Shown here one piece after another: positions 6,632 through 14,474 of a stretch of DNA of 16,482 nucleotides (the stretch's first letter is position 1; each line of letters begins with the position of its first letter). Under the pieces are notes generated by a model. The model saw only the letters and a list, made by a program, of their open reading frames with translations. It made no database searches and was not told where the DNA came from. This stretch comes from Xanthobacteraceae bacterium (GTDB lineage: Bacteria; Pseudomonadota; Alphaproteobacteria; Rhizobiales; Xanthobacteraceae). The DNA lies in assembly GCA_030036975.1 (NCBI GenBank), contig JASHSE010000018.1, positions 1-16,482 of the forward strand, read 5' to 3'. The position numbers and the translations under genes are program-made.

Positions 6632-7734
6632 ACGCGTCAGTTCTCCACGCGCACCGATTCCGTCCGATCTCGCTGACGGCTGCACTGATCACTTTCGGGC
6701 TGGTCGCGCTGCCGGCGGTCCCCCTACACGCCGCCAGCATCACGCTCAGCGAAACCGGTTCGACCTTGCTTTATCCGCTGTTCACGCAGTGGATTAGCGA
6801 TTACGCCAAGGTGGCGCCCGACGTGACGCTGACCGCTGCGTCGACCGGCTCCGGCGCCGGCATTGCCGCGGCGACCTCCGGCGAGGCGCAGATTGGCGCC
6901 TCCGACGCCTATATGTCGGACGAGCAGTTCCAGCAGAACCCCGGCATCGTAAACATTCCGGTCGCCATCTCGGCGCAGACGGTGAACTACAATGTCCCTG
7001 GTCTTAACAATGCGGGATTGAAGCTCGACGGACCGACGCTTGCCGGCATTTACAGCGGCAAGATTACGACCTGGGACTCGCCGCAGATCGCGGCCCTTAA
7101 CCCGGGCGCACAACTGCCGCACCAGCCGATCGTACCGATCCGGCGTTCCGATGCGTCCGGCGACACTTTCATATTCACTCAGTTCCTTGATTTCTCGACC
7201 CAGAGCTGGGAAGACAAGATCGGCTATGGCACCAGCGTGGAATGGCCCGCCGTTGCTGGAGAGCAAACGGCTGCGGGCAACGACGGCATGGTGAAGACTG
7301 TCGCGGCAACGCCCTATTCGCTAGCGTATATCGGGATCAGCTTCCGCGATGCGATCACCAAGGCCGGGCTGGGGACTGCGCAGATCAAAAATGAGAACGG
7401 CAAATTCCTGCTGCCGACGGTCGACACCATCAACGCGGCGGCCTCGTCGCTCGATCAACGGACGCCGCCTGACGAACGGTTGACCCTGGTATTCGCGCCC
7501 GGCGACGATTCGTACCCGCTGATCAATTACGAGTATCTCATCGTCGCGACACGGCAACCTGACGCCCAAACCGCCGCCGCGCTCCGCCACTTCCTGCTCT
7601 GGGCGGTGGCACTCGATGGCGGCAACGCGCAAAAATTCCTCGACTGCGTCGGCTTCATCGCATTGCCGGATTTCATTCGCGCGTTGAGCGAGAAGCAAAT
7701 AGCGAGGGTCCAGGCGGCCGCCGCAGAACGCTAA
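6628..7734 (+). CDS. pstS: PstS-type periplasmic phosphate-binding protein
   Basis: This is a 368-residue exported binding protein. A Sec signal peptide (hydrophobic core about residues 14-32) probably ends near PLHA-AS at 35-36. The mature start ITLSETGSTLLYPLF (38-52) contains the TGST phosphate-binding turn, and STGSGAGIAAATSGEAQIGASD is the usual second contact region. PIRRSDASGDTFIFTQFL carries the Arg/Ser-Gly-Asp-Thr ligand loop (about 172-180), and TPYSLAYIGIS matches the family. PstS normally delivers phosphate to the PstCAB ABC importer, but no ABC genes lie in the window. Instead this gene overlaps the MFS gene by ATGA, so the two are made together. It could serve a distant PstCAB, act as a sensor, or partner the MFS protein. 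No Pho box was recognised. Confidence 0.9.
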   Translation: MNASVLHAHRFRPISLTAALITFGLVALPAVPLHAASITLSETGSTLLYPLFTQWISDYAKVAPDVTLTAASTGSGAGIAAATSGEAQIGASDAYMSDEQFQQNPGIVNIPVAISAQTVNYNVPGLNNAGLKLDGPTLAGIYSGKITTWDSPQIAALNPGAQLPHQPIVPIRRSDASGDTFIFTQFLDFSTQSWEDKIGYGTSVEWPAVAGEQTAAGNDGMVKTVAATPYSLAYIGISFRDAITKAGLGTAQIKNENGKFLLPTVDTINAAASSLDQRTPPDERLTLVFAPGDDSYPLINYEYLIVATRQPDAQTAAALRHFLLWAVALDGGNAQKFLDCVGFIALPDFIRALSEKQIARVQAAAAER

Positions 7735-7748
7735 GGCGTTTTGCAGGT

Positions 7749-7766
7749 CAGTCCGCCGCCGGACTG
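7749..7766 (+). terminator. Hairpin after pstS, weak terminator candidate
   Basis: CAGTCCG-CCGC-CGGACTG forms a 7-bp perfect stem with a 4-base loop, 14 bases after the pstS stop. It is not followed by a T-run, so it is at best a weak or Rho-assisted terminator or a 3' end stabiliser for the transporter transcript. Confidence 0.45.
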
Positions 7767-7784
7767 CTTGGCCGCGCTCCTGAA

Positions 7785-7814
7785 ACTGATAAGGTTCGTC
7801 GTTGCGACTGATAA
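7785..7814. repeat. ACTGATAA direct repeat pair
   Basis: ACTGATAA occurs at 7785-7792 and again at 7807-7814, a 22-base period (about two helical turns), in the AT-richer part of the 280-base gap before 8015. Such spacing would suit a dimeric regulator on one DNA face, but only two short copies are present, so chance is possible. Confidence 0.3.
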
Positions 7815-7971
7815 AAATGCGAATGATTTTAGTTGGTCGGGGGAACGCCAACATGCGATCTTGGCCTTTGCCGCCGCCGCCGCGTTTCATCGTCTATACG
7901 GCCGTCGTTTTGATAACGGCGTCGGCAACAAGACTCTCGTGACCGGGATGTGTGTTTCCTTGAGAGAAGCG

Positions 7972-7999
7972 GACCGATGGCGATCGGTCGGAATTTTTT
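7972..7999 (+). terminator. Terminator-like hairpin with T6 in a gene leader (attenuator?)
   Basis: GACCGAT-GGCG-ATCGGTC (7972-7989) is a perfect 7-bp stem, followed by GGAA and six T residues (7994-7999). The T-run directly abuts the AGAGGAG ribosome binding site (8000-8006) of the gene at 8015. This is the layout of an intrinsic terminator placed in a 5' leader, either ending an upstream transcript or acting as an attenuator. An upstream 5-bp hairpin GCCGT...ACGGC (7901-7920) also lies in the leader. Confidence 0.55.
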
Positions 8000-8014
8000 A
8001 GAGGAGAACCGAAC

Positions 8015-8686
8015 GTGCCGCTCCACTTCTGCCACCCGTCCGCTCCGCACACCAAGCTCAACGTTCCCGAATGGTACGTTTGCGACCTGATGCTGGAGCG
8101 CGCGCTCGACGCGATCATCCGCCGGCTCAAAAAGCTCGACCGCGACCACGACATTCCCTACCTCGCCGGCTACAGCCGCGACGGCACGATCATCTATATC
8201 GATCGCCACATGCCGACGGCGTTCAAACACAAGGGTCGAAAAGTCGAAACCGACCGTTTTCTCGTCCTCCATGAGGAGGTCGAGAAAACCATGATCGATC
8301 GGCTCAACCTCCACTATCTGCATGCCCATCAGATCGCGACTCGGGTCGAACGAGACGCCGTGGTCGCCTGCGGCATCAATTGGAACGCGTACGACGATTT
8401 CATGCAGGACAACGTCAAATATGTCGGCGACAAGCGGTTGACCAAGGTTCCGGCCGATCTCGATCTAAAACCTTATCGCGACGAACACGATACCGAGCTG
8501 CTCGAACGCATGGCGCGGGCGATCGAGCGCGGCCATCATCCGATCAACCATCACGCGCAAAAGCTCCATGCCAGGATCCATGTGACCCTGTCCGACATCA
8601 GGGCGAACGCCGGGACGGCGCGGCACGTGACCAGGCCCGAAGCGAAGCCGCGCAAGCCGAAGCGCGCGTCGGTCAACCGCAGATGA
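8015..8686 (+). CDS. Conserved-looking hypothetical protein with HExxE motif
   Basis: I do not recognise a named family for this 223-residue cytoplasmic protein; there is no signal peptide or membrane segment. The start is GTG with AGAGGAG about 8 bases upstream. The core IPYLAGYSRDGTIIYIDRHMP, then LVLHEEVEKTMIDRLNLHYLHAHQIA, has a HEEVE cluster (86-90) with His100, His103 and His105 close by, which looks like a possible metal site of zincin type. After that come VACGINWNAYDDFM and DLKPYRDEHDTELLERM. The last ~25 residues are basic and low complexity (KPRKPKRASVNRR), perhaps for nucleic-acid or membrane contact. I have seen similar uncharacterised proteins in Rhizobiales, from memory. It is monocistronic, faces a convergent AhpD-like gene and has a possible attenuator upstream. 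Metalloprotein function is inference only. Confidence 0.85.
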   Translation: MPLHFCHPSAPHTKLNVPEWYVCDLMLERALDAIIRRLKKLDRDHDIPYLAGYSRDGTIIYIDRHMPTAFKHKGRKVETDRFLVLHEEVEKTMIDRLNLHYLHAHQIATRVERDAVVACGINWNAYDDFMQDNVKYVGDKRLTKVPADLDLKPYRDEHDTELLERMARAIERGHHPINHHAQKLHARIHVTLSDIRANAGTARHVTRPEAKPRKPKRASVNRR

Positions 8687-8695
8687 TTTTGCCGG

Positions 8696-8726
8696 CGCCC
8701 ATTGCGCGGCCGCGCCGCGATGGGCG
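8696..8726. terminator. Hairpin between convergent genes
   Basis: CGCCCAT (8696-8702) pairs with ATGGGCG (8720-8726), enclosing a self-complementary GCGCGGCCGCGC (8704-8715). It lies between the stop of the 8015 gene (8686) and the stop of the minus-strand gene (8737), a position suited to a shared bidirectional terminator. T-tracts are missing on both sides, so this is tentative. Confidence 0.4.
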
Positions 8727-8736
8727 GATCAAGCCA

Positions 8737-9375
8737 TCACCGCGCCTGCCCGTGATAGACGCTGTTCGGCCGCATGTCGGTCGCCGCGGCGACGCGGTTC
8801 GTCATGTTGAAGAAGCCGGCCACGGCGGCGATGTCCCAGATGTCGCGGTCGGAAAAGCCGGCGCGGCGCAACGCGGCGCGGTCGTCGTCCTCGACGCGCC
8901 ACGGCTCCGCGGTCAGCTTGACGGCGAAATCGAGCATGGCGCGCTCGCGCGCCGACAGCCGCGCGGCGCGATAATTCATCGCCATCAATTCGCCGAGCAC
9001 CGGATCGCCGGACAACTGGCGCACCGCGGCGCCATGGGCGACCAGGCAATAGTAGCAGCGGTTCTGCGCCGAGACCGCGACCGCGATCATCTCGCGCTCG
9101 AGCTTGCTCAGGCCCGACGGCGCCAGCATCAGATCGTTGTACATGCCGACGAAAGCCTCGAGCTTCGCCATGTCGAAAGCGTAGGCGGTCAGCACGTTGG
9201 GCACGAAGCCGAGTTTGTCTTCGCATTTGGCAAAATAGGCCGCCATCTCGGGCGACAACGGCGCCGGCGCGAGCGCCAGCGCGGTGATCGTCGTGTCATC
9301 GCCGGCGGCAGCGCTCGGCCGCGCCTGCGCCGGCCGGGCCGCCGCAACGGCTTTGCGATTGGGTTTCTTGGCCAT
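8737..9375 (-). CDS. AhpD-like / carboxymuconolactone decarboxylase-family peroxidase-related protein
   Basis: This is a 212-residue all-helical AhpD/CMD-fold protein. LSKLEREMIAVAVSAQNRCYYCLVAHG (about 89-115) holds the peroxidatic ExxxxxxxxxxxCxxCxxxH pattern with Cys107, Cys110 and His114, as in AhpD-type alkylhydroperoxidases. The C-half (ERAMLDFAVKLTAEPWRVEDDD, then GFSDRDIWDIAAVAGFFNMTNRVA) matches the 'uncharacterised peroxidase-related enzyme' group. It probably reduces peroxides using the dithiol, in the cytoplasm. The start at 9375 is preceded by AAAGGGG with suitable spacing. The first ~27 residues are Ala/Pro/Lys-rich and extra to the fold. A frame upstream stays open into the spacer but lacks family similarity. 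The gene is alone on this strand and diverges from the glutamate dehydrogenase. Confidence 0.93.
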   Translation of the reverse strand: MAKKPNRKAVAAARPAQARPSAAAGDDTTITALALAPAPLSPEMAAYFAKCEDKLGFVPNVLTAYAFDMAKLEAFVGMYNDLMLAPSGLSKLEREMIAVAVSAQNRCYYCLVAHGAAVRQLSGDPVLGELMAMNYRAARLSARERAMLDFAVKLTAEPWRVEDDDRAALRRAGFSDRDIWDIAAVAGFFNMTNRVAAATDMRPNSVYHGQAR

Positions 9376-9399
9376 AGGGACCCCTTTGGATATGGAATC

Positions 9400-9478
9400 G
9401 TCATTCCGGGGCCGAGCCAACGGGTCCGGCCCGAAGTGGCCGGCCCGATGACAAGCTCCGCGAGGAGCCCGGAATGAC
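9400..9478. repeat. GTCATTCCGGG palindromic intergenic element
   Basis: GTCATTCCGGG (9400-9410) is exactly inverted at 9468-9478. Inside are CCGGCC-CGAAGT-GGCCGG (9426-9443) and GCTCC-GCGA-GGAGC (9455-9468), giving a compound hairpin of about 79 bases. The outer arms look like a REP-type repeat that I associate with Bradyrhizobium-like genomes. It lies in the divergent spacer between the AhpD-like gene and the glutamate dehydrogenase gene, about 25 bases upstream of the former's start. Confidence 0.75.
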
Positions 9479-9524
9479 CGCGACAAGTATAAACTCGCCG
9501 TAGCGGATATGCGCGCCGTGCGGG

Positions 9525-9530
9525 TATGAT
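9525..9530 (+). promoter_or_regulatory. Possible -10 box for the glutamate dehydrogenase gene
   Basis: TATGAT matches five of six bases of the sigma70 -10 consensus and lies 36 bases before the ATG at 9566, but no convincing -35 box is found 17 bases upstream. A second AT-rich hexamer, TATAAA (9488-9493), lies just after the palindromic element. Either could be used; neither is proven. Confidence 0.25.
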
Positions 9531-9565
9531 CGGCGGGGCGAATCGCAGCGCTGGCGGGAGCACGC

Positions 9566-12500
9566 ATGGCTATCCAGGACACCCACAGCGGCGACGGCCG
9601 CAACGCTCCCTCGCTGCTTGGCGCGGCTGCCGCGGCGTTGGCGCTGCGCGAGCCCGGCGTTGCCGCGGATTTTCTCACAAAATTTTTCGGCCGGGCCGCG
9701 CCCGAGGATTTGGAGCGTTACCGGCCCGAACAGCTCGCCGCCATTGCCGATCAGGCCTGGGCGTTTTTTGCCGAGCGCCCGCCGGGCGCCGCCAAGTTGC
9801 GGCTTGCTCCGGCCGTCGTGCCGGGCGTGGCCGCGCTCGACATCGTCAATGACGACATGCCGTTCCTGGTCGATTCGGTCATCGGCGAGCTCAACGAACG
9901 CGGCCTTGCCATTTCGTTCCTGGTCCATCCGGTATTCCTGGTCGAGCGCAACCATGCCGGAACGCTGGTCGGCTTCGAAGCTGGCCGTCGCGGCGAGGGC
10001 ACGCGCGAAAGCTTCATTCATATCCACATCGACGGTGTGGCAGACGCCGCGGCGATGGCCGAGGTCGCCGGCACGCTCGAAGGCATTCTCGCCGAGGTCC
10101 GCGTCTGCGTGCAGGATTGGCAGCCGATGCTCGGCCGCGCGCGGGAGGCGATCGCGGATTTAAGAAACAATCCGCCGCCGTTGCCGGTCGATGAGATCGC
10201 CGAGGCGGTGCAGTTTCTCGAGTGGCTTGCCGGCGACAATTTCACCATGCTCGGCTCGCGCGACTATGCCTATACCAGCGACGAGCAGGCGCTGCAGCCG
10301 ATGTTCGAGACCGGGCTCGGGCTGCTTCGCTCGCCCGAGCTGCGGCTGTTGCGCCGCGGCAACCAGCTCGTCAGCATCACGCCGGAAATCCGCGAATTCC
10401 TCGAAGAGCCGCGCCTGCTCATCGTCGCCAAGAGCGCGGTGCGCGCCCGCATCCACCGCCGCGTCAACATGGACTATGTCGGCGTCAAGCGCTTCGACGC
10501 CGAGGGCAAGCTGATCGGCGAGCGGCGCTTCTGCGGGCTGTTCACCTCGACCGCCTATACGCGCTCGACCCGCGCCATTCCGTATCTGCGCCGCAAGGTC
10601 GCTCACATCATCCGCCGCGCCCGCTTCGACGCGCAGAGCCATTCCGGCAAGGCGCTCGTCAACGTGCTGGAGACCTATCCGCGCGACGAATTGTTTCAGA
10701 TCGCCGAGGACACGCTGTACCGCTTCGCGCTGACCATCCTGCAGCTCGACGAGCGGCCGCGGGTGCGCGTGCTGCCGCGGCGCGACCGCTTCGACCGCTT
10801 CGTCTCAATCCTGGTTTACGTGCCGCGCGACCGCTACGACAGCCGGGTGCGGGCGCTGATCGGCGATTATCTCGCCACCACCTACCAGGGACGGCTGCGG
10901 GCGTTCTATCCGTTCTTCACCGAAGGCCCGCTGGTGCGCGTACACTTCATCATCGGCCGCTACGAGGGCGAGACGCCGAACCCGGATCCGGCCGAACTCG
11001 ATCGCGCGGTCGAGGCGATCGTGCGCAGCTGGGTCGACGGGCTCGAAGAGGCGATCGACGCCGAGCATAAAGCGGACGCGGTGCGCGGACTGTTCGCCCG
11101 TTATCGCGACGCGTTTCCGATCGACTATCGGGAAGTCTATCCGGCCGATAGCGCGCTGGCCGATATCCGCCTCATCGAAGCGCTGTCGGCTGCGCATCCG
11201 CTGGGCGTCGACCTGTACCGCGCCGCCGATGCCGCCCCCGCCGTCGCCGGCTTGAGGGTCTTCAGCCTCGGCCGGCCGATCCCACTGTCCGAGCGCGTGC
11301 CGGTCCTAGAGAACATGGGTTTCCGGGTGGTCGACGAGCGGACCTATCCGATCCGCCCGCACGACTCTGCCGAGCTGTGGTTTCACGACATGACGCTCGA
11401 AACCGCATCGGGCGAGGCCGCCGCGCTTGCGGCGCGCAAGGATCCGCTCGAAGCGTGCTTCCTTGCCGTCATGGGCGGCGCCGCCGAGAACGACGGCTAC
11501 AACGCGCTGGTGCTCGCGGCCGGATTGGCCTGGCGCGACGTTGCCCTCGTTCGCACCATCTCGCGGTTTTTGCGGCAGATCCGCGTGCCGTACTCGCAGG
11601 ATTACATGTGGGGCACGCTGCGCAAGCATTGGCGCATCGCGGCCGCGATCGTGTCGCTGTTCCACATGCGCTTCGCGCCGCGGCTGGCGTTGGCCGAGGC
11701 GCCCGGCGCGGCGAACGAGGCGGGCGTCACCTCAGCCATCGAGACCGCGCTGCAGGCGGTGTCCAGCCTCGATGAGGACCGCATCCTGCGCCACTTCGTC
11801 AACGCGGTGACGGCGGCAGTCCGCACCAATTTCTATCAGATCGACGGGAACGGGGGCGCCAAGGAGCCGATCGCGATCAAGTTCGCAAGCCGCAAGGTCG
11901 ACGGCATGCCCTTGCCGCGGCCGCTCTACGAAGTGTTCGTCTATTCGCCGCGGGTCGAGGCGCTGCATCTGCGCTTCGGCAAGGTCGCCCGCGGCGGCAT
12001 CCGCTGGTCGGATCGGCCGCAGGATTTTCGCACCGAAATTCTGGGCCTGGTGAAGGCGCAGAACGTCAAGAACGCGGTGATCGTGCCGGTCGGCGCCAAG
12101 GGCGGCTTCGTGCCCAAGTATCTCAAGCCAAGCGATACCCGCGAGGCGATCCAGGCCGAAGGCGTCGCCGCCTACAGATTATTTATCTCCACGCTGCTCG
12201 ACATCACCGACAATATCGGGCTCGGCACCACCGGCGTGATCCCGCCGGCCAATGTGGTGCGGCGCGACGGCGACGATCCCTATCTCGTCGTCGCCGCCGA
12301 CAAGGGCACCGCGGCCTTCTCCGACATCGCCAACGACATTGCGGCATCGCATGATTACTGGCTCGGCGACGCCTTCGCCTCCGGCGGCTCGGCCGGTTAC
12401 GACCACAAGAAGATCGGTATTACCGCGCGCGGCGCCTGGGAATCGGTCAAACGGCATTTCCGCGAGATGGACGTCGACATCGCGGCGCGCCCGTTCACGG

Positions 12501-12766
12501 TGGTCGGCGTCGGCGACATGTCGGGCGACGTGTTCGGCAACGGTATGCTGCGCGAGAAGACCATCCGGCTCGTCGCCGCCTTCGATCACCGCGACATCTT
12601 CGTCGATCCGGACCCCGACGCCGAACGCAGCTTTGCCGAGCGGCGGCGCCTGTTCGAGCTGCCGCGCTCGAGCTGGCAGGATTTCGACAAGAGCCTCATT
12701 TCGCCCGGCGGCGGCATCTATTCCCGCGGTGCCAAGGACATCCAGCTATCGGTTGCGGCGCAGTAG
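9566..12766 (+). CDS. gdhB: NAD-glutamate dehydrogenase, N-terminal 1066 residues (split by TAG)
   Basis: This is the first part of the giant (~1600-residue) NAD-specific glutamate dehydrogenase, which converts glutamate to 2-oxoglutarate and ammonia. The N-terminal ~600 residues hold the regulatory region, including DIVNDDMPFLVDSVIGELNERGL. The catalytic core begins near 790: RGGIRWSDR (809-817), KAQN (830-833) and PVGAKGGF (841-848) bind substrate, and VVGVGDMSGDVFGNGML (979-995) is the dinucleotide fold. GGGAG lies before ATG 9566. The frame is interrupted by TAG at 12764-12766, after IYSRGAKDIQLSVAAQ, then continues unbroken in the same frame from ATG 12767. Without readthrough this product lacks the rest of the catalytic domain and is probably inactive alone. 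No other lesion was found. Confidence 0.92.
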   Translation: MAIQDTHSGDGRNAPSLLGAAAAALALREPGVAADFLTKFFGRAAPEDLERYRPEQLAAIADQAWAFFAERPPGAAKLRLAPAVVPGVAALDIVNDDMPFLVDSVIGELNERGLAISFLVHPVFLVERNHAGTLVGFEAGRRGEGTRESFIHIHIDGVADAAAMAEVAGTLEGILAEVRVCVQDWQPMLGRAREAIADLRNNPPPLPVDEIAEAVQFLEWLAGDNFTMLGSRDYAYTSDEQALQPMFETGLGLLRSPELRLLRRGNQLVSITPEIREFLEEPRLLIVAKSAVRARIHRRVNMDYVGVKRFDAEGKLIGERRFCGLFTSTAYTRSTRAIPYLRRKVAHIIRRARFDAQSHSGKALVNVLETYPRDELFQIAEDTLYRFALTILQLDERPRVRVLPRRDRFDRFVSILVYVPRDRYDSRVRALIGDYLATTYQGRLRAFYPFFTEGPLVRVHFIIGRYEGETPNPDPAELDRAVEAIVRSWVDGLEEAIDAEHKADAVRGLFARYRDAFPIDYREVYPADSALADIRLIEALSAAHPLGVDLYRAADAAPAVAGLRVFSLGRPIPLSERVPVLENMGFRVVDERTYPIRPHDSAELWFHDMTLETASGEAAALAARKDPLEACFLAVMGGAAENDGYNALVLAAGLAWRDVALVRTISRFLRQIRVPYSQDYMWGTLRKHWRIAAAIVSLFHMRFAPRLALAEAPGAANEAGVTSAIETALQAVSSLDEDRILRHFVNAVTAAVRTNFYQIDGNGGAKEPIAIKFASRKVDGMPLPRPLYEVFVYSPRVEALHLRFGKVARGGIRWSDRPQDFRTEILGLVKAQNVKNAVIVPVGAKGGFVPKYLKPSDTREAIQAEGVAAYRLFISTLLDITDNIGLGTTGVIPPANVVRRDGDDPYLVVAADKGTAAFSDIANDIAASHDYWLGDAFASGGSAGYDHKKIGITARGAWESVKRHFREMDVDIAARPFTVVGVGDMSGDVFGNGMLREKTIRLVAAFDHRDIFVDPDPDAERSFAERRRLFELPRSSWQDFDKSLISPGGGIYSRGAKDIQLSVAAQ

Positions 12767-14377
12767 ATGTTCGGCGTTGGCGAACACGTCACGCCGCATG
12801 AGTTGATGCGCGCCATCCTCAAGACGCCGGTCGATCTCCTCTACTTCGGCGGCATCGGCACCTACGTGCGTGCCGCCGACGAGACCGACGAATCCGTCGG
12901 CGACCGCGCCAACGATGCGATCCGCGTCGCCGGCGCCGCGCTGCGCTGCAAGGTGATCGGCGAAGGCGCCAATCTCGGCATGACCCAGCGCGGCCGCGTC
13001 GAGGCGGCGTCGCGCGGCATTCGGCTCAACACCGACGCCATCGACAATTCCGCCGGCGTCAACACGTCCGACGTCGAGGTCAACATCAAGATCGCGCTCA
13101 GCATTCCGCTGCGCGACCGCCGCCTGGCGTTGCCCGACCGCAACGCGCTGCTCGCCGCCATGACCGAGAACGTTGCCGCGCTGGTGTTGCGCAACAATTA
13201 CCTGCAGCCGCTCGCCATCTCGCTTTCCGAGCGGCGCGGCATGGAGGATTTCGGTTTTCTGCAGCGGCTCATTCAAAATCTCGAAGCGCGGCAAATGCTC
13301 GACCGCGCGGTCGAATATCTGCCCGACGATGCCGCGCTGGCCGAACGCCGCCGCCGCTCGCAACCGTTCACGCGGCCCGAACTCGCCGTGCTGCTCGCCC
13401 ACGCCAAGCTGTCGCTCTACGAGGATTTGCTCGAATCGGCGGTGCCCGACGATCGCTATCTCGGCCGCGAAATGGTCCGCTATTTTCCACAAGCGATCGC
13501 CGCGCGTTTTCCCGACGCGCTCGAGCACCATCGGCTGCGCCGCGAAATCATTGCAACGCAGCTCGGCAACTCGATGATCAATCGCGGCGGGCCGTCGCTG
13601 ATCGTGCGCATCGCCGATCAGACCGGCGCCACGCCGGCGGCCATCGCCTGCGCGTTTGCGGCGGTGCGCGACAGCTACGCCTTGTCGGCGCTCAACGGCG
13701 CGATCGACGAACTCGACAACAAGCTGTCGGGCAAGGTGCAGCTCGATCTCTACGCCGCCGTGCAGGATCTGCTGCTCGATCGCCTGGTCTGGTTCCTGCG
13801 CAACGTCGATCTCACCAAGGGGCTCGCTGACGTGGTGAGCCATTACGGCGAAGGCATCGGCGCGGTGGCGACCTGTCTGGATAGCGCGCTTTCCGAGGCT
13901 GGCCTGCGCGCGCGTACCGCGCGGCGGAGCGAACTTGCGGCGACCGGCGTGCCCGAGCTGCTCGCCGGCCGCATCGCCGACCTTGGCGTCCTTGGCGCCG
14001 CGCCCGACATCGTGCTGGTTGCCGACCGCACGGCGCGACCGATCGCTGAAGTCGCCGCGACCTATTTTGCTGCGGGTGCATTTTTCCGGCTCGATCGCGT
14101 CGCCGGCGCCGCGCGCGCCATCGCGGTCGACGATTATTTCGACCGGCTGGCGCTCGACCGCGCCCGCGACTCCATCGGCGACGCCGAGCGCCGGCTCACC
14201 GCCACGATGGTCAGTGGCGGCGCAAGCGGCGCCGCCGCGGTCGAGGCCTGGGTGACGCCGCGGCGCGCTGACGTCGAGCGCGTGCGCGCCGCCATCCACG
14301 AGATCGCGGGCTCCGGATTGACATTATCGAAGCTCGCGGTGGCCGCCAGCCTGCTTGGCGATTTGGCGAAGACCTGA
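12767..14377 (+). CDS. gdhB: NAD-glutamate dehydrogenase, C-terminal 536 residues (split by TAG)
   Basis: This is the same-frame continuation of the glutamate dehydrogenase. It starts MFGVGEHVTPHELMRAIL and at once gives family motifs: PVDLLYFGGIGTYVRA, CKVIGEGANLGMTQRGRV and DNSAGVNTSDVEVNIKI, which complete the catalytic domain. The helical C-terminal domain (about residues 140-536, with PFTRPELAVLLAHAKLSLY) follows. The two parts plus the stop codon total 1603 codons, the normal family length. The ATG directly follows the TAG, so reinitiation by terminating ribosomes is possible, though no Shine-Dalgarno sequence is visible. Conserved codon use suggests the interruption is recent, or that the stop is read through. 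A sequencing error is the simplest alternative. Treat the two parts as one gene, possibly a pseudogene. Confidence 0.92.
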   Translation: MFGVGEHVTPHELMRAILKTPVDLLYFGGIGTYVRAADETDESVGDRANDAIRVAGAALRCKVIGEGANLGMTQRGRVEAASRGIRLNTDAIDNSAGVNTSDVEVNIKIALSIPLRDRRLALPDRNALLAAMTENVAALVLRNNYLQPLAISLSERRGMEDFGFLQRLIQNLEARQMLDRAVEYLPDDAALAERRRRSQPFTRPELAVLLAHAKLSLYEDLLESAVPDDRYLGREMVRYFPQAIAARFPDALEHHRLRREIIATQLGNSMINRGGPSLIVRIADQTGATPAAIACAFAAVRDSYALSALNGAIDELDNKLSGKVQLDLYAAVQDLLLDRLVWFLRNVDLTKGLADVVSHYGEGIGAVATCLDSALSEAGLRARTARRSELAATGVPELLAGRIADLGVLGAAPDIVLVADRTARPIAEVAATYFAAGAFFRLDRVAGAARAIAVDDYFDRLALDRARDSIGDAERRLTATMVSGGASGAAAVEAWVTPRRADVERVRAAIHEIAGSGLTLSKLAVAASLLGDLAKT

Positions 14378-14421
14378 GCGCCGTCAAAGGCTTAAGCGCC
14401 GCGGGAACCTTTGCCACAAAA

Positions 14422-14456
14422 AAGAACCCCAAGCAGGGTACGCGCTTGGGGTTCTT
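14422..14456. terminator. Strong hairpin terminator, best for minus-strand transcripts
   Basis: AAGAACCCCAAGC (14422-14434) is perfectly inverted at 14444-14456, around a 9-base loop. On the minus strand the stem runs straight into a run of about eight T (complement of A-run 14418-14423 plus the stem end), giving a textbook intrinsic terminator. On + the hairpin is 45 bases after the glutamate dehydrogenase stop but has only TTCTTCG after it. It probably ends minus-strand RNA and may help the + strand gene. Confidence 0.8.
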
Positions 14457-14474
14457 CGAGTCGTTGCCTCAACT

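Noticed and set aside
7741..8001. An 86-codon open frame in the 280-base gap after pstS
   Set aside because: No ribosome binding site, no family resemblance, and it runs through the leader hairpin and T-run of the next gene.
9376..9678. N-terminal extension of the AhpD-like protein through the palindromic repeat
   Set aside because: The extension has no family similarity, it overlaps the divergent gdh start, and the ATG at 9375 has a good Shine-Dalgarno sequence and fits the family.
12746..14299. A 517-codon minus-strand open frame antisense to the glutamate dehydrogenase C-terminus
   Set aside because: No family motifs, and the opposite strand carries unmistakable dehydrogenase motifs.
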